6,127 bases of DNA from Acidobacteriota bacterium (GTDB lineage: Bacteria > Acidobacteriota > Blastocatellia > RBC074): NCBI GenBank assembly GCA_017991275.1, contig JAGNMH010000351.1, positions 1 through 6,127 of the forward strand, written 5' to 3'. This document shows positions 1 to 5,491 of the stretch, one piece after another (position 1 is the stretch's first letter; each line of letters starts with the position of its first letter). The position numbers and the translations under genes are program-made. Below the pieces are notes generated by a model, which worked only from the letters and a program-made list of their open reading frames with translations, searched no databases and was not told where the DNA came from.

Positions 1-3000
1 CCGAGCCGACTTCCTTGCCAGCCGTAACATCGGTCAGACGTCCGTAAAACGTCGTGAAGTCATGGACGATTTCACGAATGCCTGATCGCCCTCCATCATT
101 GTCCTTTTGCAAATACATGCGTCCGTGGAAGCAATACTCCTGACCCGGCCCGGCGAAAAAGTAGATGCGATAAAGCATCTCCGCTTCCTGAGTTGCCGGG
201 TTGACGCGCAGATAATTGAAGAAGCTTTTCGTGCCGTTGATCGTGCAAATCATCTGTCCCTGATTGTTGAAGTTGGCGAAACGAACCGTTCCGTCAATTC
301 GAGCTTCGTGATCCCAACCTTCGATAAACTCGTTGAAATCGCGCGCGGAAATTTGCATATCCCAGTTGCATTCGATTCCTTCGGCTGCGGGTTTGGCTTC
401 GATCTGTTTGTCGCCGTCGGCTCCGGCTGGCGGAACAAAGTCAGCGAAGTAAGAACCTTTCATTTCTTCGGTAAACGACATTCCGGTCTTTTCCGGCAAA
501 CGAACATCCAACAACGGACGCAGGAAGCCGGAAGTCGGCGTGTCGGTCAGCGTGCTACGGCGCAACCAGTATTTGAATCCGAAGCGTACGTCGCCATCAG
601 CTTCCTGTTCGCGGTGAAAAACTCCCAGTGAGTCCTGACCGAACAACGGCAACATCGGAGGCCTGGCATCGGTGAAGTATTGGCCGACCAGCATGTCTTT
701 GTTGACGAAGCGGATTTCATCGTGGAAAGGCGTGAAGTCGTCCATTCTGAAATGATCCTGACCGAAAGTCGGATCGGCCAAACCTTCGATCAAACCCAAA
801 AACTGATAGCGGGCTTCCAGCCGTCCATCGGGTTTGTGATCGAATTTCAGGTAGGCGACTACGCCTGTGTTGTTGGCATTGCTGACCATTCGCATTTCCC
901 AAACGCCGTTCAATTGTTCTTTGGTTGGCAGCGCGGCTTTGTCCCAAATGGATTTGTGGTCTGGGACGGTCATGTGATCCAGTCCGTACGAACGAACCAT
1001 CGGGAAAGTAAACAGCCGACGACCTTTCGGATAACTGCCCAGATAAACACGACCGATTAGCAAATCGTCGTTGATGACTTTGAAAATGTCGTAAAACCCC
1101 CGCCATTGAGCTTCGGTGTATTTCAGCAAAATGTATTTGCCGGGTTCCAGCGTGCCGGTGCGTTCGGTGATGTTGATCTCTTCCAGCGTGTTCAACGCGT
1201 TGATGCCGCCGTCCGAATCACTGGTCAGGCCAGTGAACTTACCATCGGGTTCTTTGGTGAATCGTTTTTTGAAGCTGGCGTTGAGCGCAGTCGAAAAAGC
1301 GTTCAGCACGTGGCCTCGTGGAAAAACACCTTTCCAGACGGTGTCGTTGCGGATCAAACCTTTGTCGGTGTCAATTTTGACTTCGCCGGAATTGGTCATC
1401 GTTTCGATGCTGCCGGTTTGGTTGCGGCTGAAGATGCGTTCGAGGTCGGCTTCTTTATAAGTCAGCGCGTCGGTTGGTTTGACGTCTGGCACTACGACCT
1501 TCGCCGGACGCGGCGGATAAGCTTCGCCGCCAAGATTGCGGACGATGCGGTCGGCGATTCGTTCCGACAAAGCCGAAATCGTCAGGAACGGATTAACTCC
1601 CAGAGCCGTCGCCACCAGCGAACCGTCTGCGACAAACAATCCATCGTGGACGCTGCCGTCGCCGGCGAAGACTCTGCCAAATTCATCAACCGCGCCGTGC
1701 TGATAATCATCGCCGAGCGGTGCTCCGCCCAGCGGATGAGCCGTCAACAGATTTTTAGCGGGAGTGATGCTCCACAGCGGATTGGTCAGAAAGGTTCCGC
1801 CCAGGCTACGGGCGTGGCGGCGAATTTCTTCGTTGATCAGATTGAAAACCTGTTGCCGCCCGGCGTTGTCCCAATCAATTTCTACGTGGCCGTTTTCGCG
1901 GCGCAGATTCAACGTCCCTTGCGCGTCGTCGTGTCCCATAATCAGGTAAAGCATCGAATGATTCAGCGCGCCGTGATCTTCCTTGTACAAATTCCAGGCG
2001 TGATCTTTATCAAGGCGTTTCCTTTCTGCTTTCTCATCGCCGAAGTCCATGTCTTCTCCGGCGCGGCCAAACAACCTTAGCGCGCCCATCGCCAGGTTGG
2101 CGTAAGAGCTGGGGAAGGAAAAATCTTCGACCAGAATTCGCTTTTCCAGCGGAGTGCTGGGCGAACCGTAATAAACCGCGCCGACGATGCTTGGCCCCGG
2201 AGCGTTTCCGCGCTTGGCCCATTTGTGATTCGGTTCCTTGCCTGGAAAACCGATGGTGTTTAGTTGCTGGTCAGTGTTGTAAGCCATCGCAAAAAAATCG
2301 CCGTTGGCCGAAAACTGAGTTCCCAGTTTCGGCGACAACGACAACCCGTGCATTTCTGACCGCAACAGAATTTCTGGCGTACCCAAAGAACCGGCTGAAA
2401 GAATGACGTTGCCAGCATCCAGCGTGAAATCGTCAGAACCCAGAGTTTTGTAGCGCACACCGTGGACTCGCCAACCGCCAGTCGGCAGCTTTTCGATTCG
2501 TTTCACTTCGACTTTGGTGAAAATGTCGCAGCCCTGTTTGGCAGCCGTCGGCAGGTAATTCATGTAAAGCGTGTTCTTGGCTCCGACGTTGCAACCGGTG
2601 ACGCAATCTCCGCAATCCACGCAAGCCTTTTGATCGAACCCGGCGGCGTTTTTGCCGTCTTCCTGAGTAACGACGATGTTCAACGCGTATTCTCTGGTGC
2701 CAATTTCTTGCGCCCGTTTGTCCAGGCCTTTGACTTTCAGAAAAGCGTTGGCGTCCGAAGCCGTCCCGCGTTTATGCGGACGCGCGCCCAGCATGGCTCT
2801 GGCTTTGTCATAAAACGGAGTCAATTCCGGCAGTTTGATGTTTTTTGGCCAGGCCAGTTGTTGAAAAGTTTCTTCGTCCGGCACGATGGCTACGTTGGCG
2901 TTGATCAGTGAAGTTCCACCCAAACCGCTGCCTTTCATGACTGTCACATCCGGGAAAATCTGGAAATCGTAAAGTCCTGTCGGGTTAAATACATCGTGAC

Positions 3001-3196
3001 GGACGGCGTGTTGAACTTCCAACAAGTTGTCTGGAAATTTGCCAACTTCCCATTCCTTGCCGCGCTCCAGAATACAAACCGAAGGTTTTGGATTGGCCGC
3101 AGTGATTCGAGCGGCGTTGATGGCTCCGCCATAACCGGAGCCGATGATGATGAAATCGTATTGGGGGTTTCGCTTATCCCAGTCTTTAGAGAGCAT
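1..3196 (-). CDS. GMC-family FAD oxidoreductase (cholesterol-oxidase-like) with long C-terminal extension, 3' end outside window
   Basis: The frame is open for 1065 codons from ATG at 3196 to the left edge, so the C-terminus is missing. The start has a strong Shine-Dalgarno AAGGAGG (3203-3209) with a 6-nt spacer. An N-terminal FAD-binding beta-alpha-beta unit is clear: GSGYGG at residues 19-24 and ILERG at 42-46. The GMC signature MKGSGLGGTSLINANV follows at 87-102. CVDCGDCVTGC (192-202) gives four cysteines spaced CxxCxxCxxxC. HPLGGAPLG starts at His487, and VNPFLTISAL with Asn535 closes the core; these match the His/Asn active-site pair of cholesterol-oxidase-type GMC enzymes. The core ends near residue 560, the usual length for that group. 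About 500 further residues follow: one segment near 688-890 (YILLKYTEAQWRGFYDIFK) and another from 906 (MSFTEEMKGSYFADF) to about 1060. No signal peptide is seen, so it is probably cytoplasmic. FAD-dependent oxidation of an alcohol or sterol-like substrate is inferred; the substrate is unknown. Family call is firm, specificity is not. Confidence 0.5.
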   Translation of the reverse strand, partial: MLSKDWDKRNPQYDFIIIGSGYGGAINAARITAANPKPSVCILERGKEWEVGKFPDNLLEVQHAVRHDVFNPTGLYDFQIFPDVTVMKGSGLGGTSLINANVAIVPDEETFQQLAWPKNIKLPELTPFYDKARAMLGARPHKRGTASDANAFLKVKGLDKRAQEIGTREYALNIVVTQEDGKNAAGFDQKACVDCGDCVTGCNVGAKNTLYMNYLPTAAKQGCDIFTKVEVKRIEKLPTGGWRVHGVRYKTLGSDDFTLDAGNVILSAGSLGTPEILLRSEMHGLSLSPKLGTQFSANGDFFAMAYNTDQQLNTIGFPGKEPNHKWAKRGNAPGPSIVGAVYYGSPSTPLEKRILVEDFSFPSSYANLAMGALRLFGRAGEDMDFGDEKAERKRLDKDHAWNLYKEDHGALNHSMLYLIMGHDDAQGTLNLRRENGHVEIDWDNAGRQQVFNLINEEIRRHARSLGGTFLTNPLWSITPAKNLLTAHPLGGAPLGDDYQHGAVDEFGRVFAGDGSVHDGLFVADGSLVATALGVNPFLTISALSERIADRIVRNLGGEAYPPRPAKVVVPDVKPTDALTYKEADLERIFSRNQTGSIETMTNSGEVKIDTDKGLIRNDTVWKGVFPRGHVLNAFSTALNASFKKRFTKEPDGKFTGLTSDSDGGINALNTLEEINITERTGTLEPGKYILLKYTEAQWRGFYDIFKVINDDLLIGRVYLGSYPKGRRLFTFPMVRSYGLDHMTVPDHKSIWDKAALPTKEQLNGVWEMRMVSNANNTGVVAYLKFDHKPDGRLEARYQFLGLIEGLADPTFGQDHFRMDDFTPFHDEIRFVNKDMLVGQYFTDARPPMLPLFGQDSLGVFHREQEADGDVRFGFKYWLRRSTLTDTPTSGFLRPLLDVRLPEKTGMSFTEEMKGSYFADFVPPAGADGDKQIEAKPAAEGIECNWDMQISARDFNEFIEGWDHEARIDGTVRFANFNNQGQMICTINGTKSFFNYLRVNPATQEAEMLYRIYFFAGPGQEYCFHGRMYLQKDNDGGRSGIREIVHDFTTFYGRLTDVTAGKEVGS

Positions 3197-3443
3197 AAAA
3201 TTCCTCCTTAAAACTCCTGGCCGATGCGGAGCTTGCGGCTGTATGCCGATGTTTAATCAGCTATTAACGTCTTTGCCTGTCAACGACGAACCCACGATCT
3301 TTTCGCCGCGTCAGGCTGCTTAGAAAGATAATTCCGAACACAAATTGATAAGGGGGCAAAGCGTTTTCAAAGATTGCTTACTGGTTGTACGCGATTGGCT
3401 TGCGGCTGAGTCTAAAAGGCTGAAGCTTGCCAAAAGCGGGGGG

Positions 3444-3471
3444 AGTATAGCACAGGCTTTTTTGGCTCCAA
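3444..3471 (-). promoter_or_regulatory. Candidate extended -10 promoter for the oxidoreductase gene
   Basis: On the minus strand the hexamer TATACT (3449-3444) is preceded by TGC, giving the extended -10 form TGnTATAnT. TTGGAG (3471-3466) lies 16 nt upstream and matches only the TTG half of a -35 box. Transcription would begin near 3437 and leave a 5' leader of about 240 nt before the ATG at 3196. This is a visual match to the sigma-70 consensus; promoter rules in this phylum may differ. Confidence 0.5.
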
Positions 3472-3510
3472 GAAGATTTTGGCCAGAGGCGAGGTCTATT
3501 CATTCACAGT

Positions 3511-3571
3511 CGCAAAGCCACAAAGTTTTTGTTTAGCCGGATCGGCGAAACAAAAACTTTGTGGCTTTGCG
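3511..3571. repeat. Perfect 24-bp inverted repeat (long hairpin)
   Basis: The left arm 3511-3534 (CGCAAAGCCACAAAG followed by TTTTTGTTT) is the exact reverse complement of 3548-3571. The 13-nt centre, AGCCGGATCGGCG, contains a further 4-bp stem (GCCG/CGGC) closed by GAT, so nearly the whole 61 bp folds into a single hairpin. It begins 39 bp beyond the stop codon of the NGG-repeat gene. There is no T-run after the stem on either strand, so it is not a classical intrinsic terminator. It could stop or stabilise that transcript, or be a dispersed palindromic repeat or small non-autonomous element. No target-site duplication was seen. Confidence 0.5.
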
Positions 3572-3610
3572 GTCAGCTTTTCTGAGAATGAGGAACTGAA
3601 AGGATGGAGA

Positions 3611-4411
3611 TCAGGCTTTGCGTTTGATCGAAACGCCGCCGTTGGTCGTTCGAACCTTGATCGGCGAACCGCCCGAACCCAGATTCAGCGACATCTCTTT
3701 TTTCAGTTCGCCCTGAATCGGTATGTCGGACTTGAACCCGCCGTTGACTGTTCCTGTTTCCAGATACGCCGAGTAATTTTCAGGCATGGTCAATTTCACG
3801 CCGCCGTTGGTTGTGGTCACATCCAGGCCTTCGCCATCCCAGCGATTACCCTCAAGCTCGACATTCACTCCGCCATTTTTGGTATTACCGCGAACGTGAC
3901 CAGCCAGATTTTTCAGAGCGACGCCGCCATTCAAGGTCGAAAATTCAATCTGGCCGCGCACGTTGGAAATCGAAATACCGCCGTTGTGAGCCTTCAGCGA
4001 CAGGCTGGAATTCATCGGCACGAAAATTTCGTAACTGACCGCCCACCATTGATCGCCGCCATTCGACGGGCCTTCGGCATAAACGTTTGATCCGGCGGTT
4101 TCAACGCGAATTTGACTACCTATGGCTTCAGCTTCGGATTTGGTGTCGGCCCAGCTTTGAATTTTGGCGCGCACCAAAACTTCACGACGTTCCCAACCTT
4201 TGACCGAAACGCCACCGTTCTTTTTGCCGTCAACAGACAGCGAACCTGTGGCAGCCAGCATTTGCTCTTTCATCACGCAATGACCGACTCGGTCGCCATT
4301 TCTCCCTTCGTCGTTGCAGCTCAGACTTTTTTCCTGAGCCAACGCCACGAAACTCAGCGCGCAAACGGCCATCAAACCAAATACACAATTGATCCAAAGT
4401 TTTTTGTTCAT
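3611..4411 (-). CDS. Secreted NGG-repeat protein, DUF4097-like (putative beta-solenoid/adhesin-type)
   Basis: The 266-residue protein starts at ATG 4411 with Shine-Dalgarno-like AAGGGAG (4424-4418) 6 nt upstream, and ends at TGA 3611-3613. Residues 1-26 form a signal peptide: basic MNKK, a hydrophobic stretch, and a likely cleavage after ALA or ALAQ. Two cysteines in the early mature region (Cys32, Cys45) could form a disulfide. The rest is a ladder of beta-strand-like units marked by NGG: Asn65, 117, 143, 161, 179, 202, 223 and 257, with spacing near 18-23 residues in the middle. Each NGG is usually followed by alternating hydrophobic residues (NGGVSVKG, NGGISISN, NGGVALKN, NGGVNVEL). This fits the DUF4097 'putative adhesin' type, whose repeats are thought to form a beta-solenoid; molecular function is not established. 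Export to periplasm or cell surface is inferred. The gene diverges from the glycine-zipper gene at 4759, and a long hairpin follows its stop. Confidence 0.5.
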   Translation of the reverse strand: MNKKLWINCVFGLMAVCALSFVALAQEKSLSCNDEGRNGDRVGHCVMKEQMLAATGSLSVDGKKNGGVSVKGWERREVLVRAKIQSWADTKSEAEAIGSQIRVETAGSNVYAEGPSNGGDQWWAVSYEIFVPMNSSLSLKAHNGGISISNVRGQIEFSTLNGGVALKNLAGHVRGNTKNGGVNVELEGNRWDGEGLDVTTTNGGVKLTMPENYSAYLETGTVNGGFKSDIPIQGELKKEMSLNLGSGGSPIKVRTTNGGVSIKRKA

Positions 4412-4501
4412 AGCTCTCTCCCTTGTTGAATGTTGATTGTTTGGAATTGTTAGACAGGGGTTAGTGGCATCGCTCGGAAAAAGGTTTCAGCAAAAAAACC
4501 G

Positions 4502-4535
4502 CTTTGGCGGCTTTGTATTATTTCGTGACTTTGTG
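4502..4535. repeat. Degenerate copies of the CTTTG-GGC-TTTG repeat arm
   Basis: CTTTGGCGGCTTTG (4502-4515) differs from CTTTGTGGCTTTG of the right arm of the hairpin at 3548-3571 only by GC in place of T in the middle. TTTCGTGACTTTGTG (4521-4535) matches the reverse complement of the left-arm sequence CGCAAAGCCACAAAG at 11 of 15 positions. The motif is low in complexity, so chance similarity is possible, but two copies side by side suggest remnants of the same dispersed repeat. Confidence 0.5.
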
Positions 4536-4745
4536 ATGTATGGCAGACAGTCAACCGTATCGTGTAGTTTGTTAAAATCAGCATTCGATATAGGCCACGG
4601 CTTCGCCGCTAACTGTAATTGCTGGTTCGTTTATCTTAGCCAACCACAGCACTTATCAAGATATTTCCGTCCTGCCAGGTGCGGCACTGTGTTTGCCAAT
4701 AATCAAGTATCGGATATTCCCCCTCATTGTTAATTCCAAAACTAC

Positions 4746-4752
4746 AAGGAGG
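4746..4752 (+). promoter_or_regulatory. Shine-Dalgarno site fixing the start of the glycine-zipper gene
   Basis: AAGGAGG lies 6 nt before ATG 4759. The frame also contains an ATG at 4693, 22 codons upstream, but that start has no ribosome binding site and would place charged residues ahead of the signal peptide. The site therefore supports 4759 as the start. Confidence 0.5.
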
Positions 4753-4758
4753 CACACG

Positions 4759-5322
4759 ATGACTCTCAAACAAAGATTACTGGCTGTAGGCGCAGCCGGG
4801 GCACTTCTATTTTCAGGTATGGCTTTTGGCCGAATCACGGACTCACCCAAATCAATTTCTGCTGACGAAGTCAAAACAGCGCTAGTCGAATCGCCCAAAG
4901 CGGCCAGCGAATCGGACGCCTTTTACCTGAAAGATTTCAAGGTCGGTTATGACGAAGGATTCGCCGCCGGACAGACCGGGCAAACTTCCAACGTCGTCGC
5001 CACTGACCGTGAAGGCTATAACGAAGGCTTCAAAAAAGGTTACGCCGACGCTTATCAGGGTCAGCAGGCAAACCAGAGTTCGATTCAACCAGCTCCGGTC
5101 GCCTACCGAAACGGTCAACAGACGGCTTATAAACCGGCAAGTTACCCGGCCAAACGACGCGGCAGCTCTAAACTGAAAACCGCGCTGACGATTGCTGCCC
5201 CGGCGGCCATCGGCGCAGGCATTGGCGTGGCGGCTGGCGGCAAAAAGGGCGCAGCAGCCGGAGCCTTGATCGGCGGCGGCGGCGGCGCGCTCTATCATTT
5301 GATGAAGAACCGCAACCAATAA
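4759..5322 (+). CDS. Exported protein with GYxEGF repeats and C-terminal glycine zipper
   Basis: The 187-residue protein starts at ATG 4759 behind a perfect AAGGAGG and ends at TAA 5320-5322. Residues 1-24 are a signal peptide: MTLKQR, a hydrophobic core, and an AFG cleavage site. The mature part has three sections. Residues 25-60 are polar and probably helical. Two short repeats follow, GYDEGFAAG (63-71) and GYNEGFKKGYADAY (86-99), then a Gln/Pro/Tyr-rich linker (100-131). After a basic patch (KRRGSSK, 132-138), residues 139-178 form a glycine zipper (AAIGAGIGVAAGG, AAAGALIGGGGGAL) that resembles two short membrane-inserting helices joined by GKKG. Such zippers occur in small envelope proteins, and similar C-termini are frequent in Acidobacteriota proteins of unknown role. 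Location in the periplasm or outer membrane is inferred; function is unknown. It is followed by a terminator, so it is probably monocistronic. Confidence 0.5.
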   Translation: MTLKQRLLAVGAAGALLFSGMAFGRITDSPKSISADEVKTALVESPKAASESDAFYLKDFKVGYDEGFAAGQTGQTSNVVATDREGYNEGFKKGYADAYQGQQANQSSIQPAPVAYRNGQQTAYKPASYPAKRRGSSKLKTALTIAAPAAIGAGIGVAAGGKKGAAAGALIGGGGGALYHLMKNRNQ

Positions 5323-5332
5323 AACTCAACTG

Positions 5333-5352
5333 TTCAAACTTGCTTGTTTGAA
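5333..5352. repeat. Short inverted repeat ahead of the terminator
   Basis: TTCAAAC (5333-5339) and GTTTGAA (5346-5352) form a 7-bp stem with a 6-nt loop, 11 bp after the stop codon of the glycine-zipper gene and just before the main terminator hairpin. It may assist termination or protect the mRNA 3' end. It has no T-run of its own. Confidence 0.5.
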
Positions 5353-5354
5353 TC

Positions 5355-5383
5355 AAGGGCTGCCCTTTGCGGGTGGCCTTTTT
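5355..5383 (+). terminator. Intrinsic terminator of the glycine-zipper gene
   Basis: GGCTGCCC (5358-5365) pairs with GGGTGGCC (5371-5378) over eight positions, two of them G-T wobbles in the middle, with a TTTGC loop. A run of five T residues (5379-5383) follows, and AAG before the stem can extend the pairing into it. The hairpin lies about 35 bp after the stop codon, as expected for a rho-independent terminator. Confidence 0.5.
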
Positions 5384-5411
5384 CAATTCCATTACCTTTC
5401 AAAACACCAGC

Positions 5412-5440
5412 TTGCGCCACCAACAACCGGCGGATAAGAT
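5412..5440 (+). promoter_or_regulatory. Candidate promoter for the AAA+ ATPase gene
   Basis: TTGCGC (5412-5417) and TAAGAT (5435-5440) are 17 bp apart, matching the sigma-70 -35 box at 3 of 6 and the -10 box at 4 of 6 positions. They lie between the upstream terminator and the ATG at 5492, giving a leader of about 45 nt. The match is weak, but the location is right because the gene needs its own promoter. Confidence 0.5.
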
Positions 5441-5491
5441 CGAATCCGAATCATTCAACTGAACTTCAAACAACACGAGGTCTTCATCCAA

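Larger units (their letters stand above)
3197..3610. other. Non-coding region between the NGG-repeat gene and the oxidoreductase gene
   Basis: This 414-bp gap separates two minus-strand genes. It contains, from right to left along the minus strand, a long perfect hairpin (3571-3511), a candidate extended -10 promoter (3471-3444), a leader of roughly 240 nt, and the Shine-Dalgarno of the oxidoreductase gene (3209-3203). Short plus-strand frames here have no recognisable protein features. The remaining leader sequence shows no riboswitch or other RNA class that I recognise. Confidence 0.5.
4412..4758. other. Divergent intergenic region between two exported-protein genes
   Basis: This 347-bp region must hold the promoters of both the NGG-repeat gene (minus) and the glycine-zipper gene (plus). 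I see no strong promoter for either. The best guess for the plus gene is AATAAT (4698-4703) as a -10 box, about 55 nt before the ATG, but no -35 box stands at proper distance. On the minus strand TTGACT (near 4554-4549) lacks a good partner. Degenerate copies of the 3511-3571 repeat arm lie at 4502-4515 and 4521-4535. No small gene is convincing here. Confidence 0.5.

Noticed and set aside
1106..2080. A 324-codon plus-strand open frame opposite the oxidoreductase gene
   Set aside because: It lies wholly antisense to a clearly recognised gene, has no good ribosome binding site and shows no known motif. Long antisense frames are common opposite codon-biased genes. The other frames at 107-1060 and 2462-2911 are rejected for the same reason.
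3255..3283. Sigma-70 promoter with perfect TTGACA at 3283-3278 (minus strand)
   Set aside because: At 16-18 bp spacing the -10 candidates (GCTGAT, CTGATT, TGATTA) match the consensus poorly.
3511..3571. The long hairpin as an ordinary rho-independent terminator
   Set aside because: Neither strand has a T-run immediately after the stem, and the stem base is not GC-rich in the usual way; I list it as a repeat instead.
3479..4090. Plus-strand open frame of 203 codons across the hairpin and the NGG-repeat gene
   Set aside because: It spans a palindrome and is antisense to a protein with a clear signal peptide and repeats; its translation shows nothing recognisable.
4492..4510. Terminator-like CCGC/GCGG stem followed by seven T residues on the minus strand
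   Set aside because: The stem is only 4 bp, and it would lie in the upstream region of the minus-strand NGG-repeat gene with no minus-strand gene seen to terminate.
4693..4758. Upstream ATG extending the glycine-zipper protein by 22 residues
   Set aside because: There is no ribosome binding site before 4693, while a perfect AAGGAGG precedes 4759, where a normal signal peptide begins.
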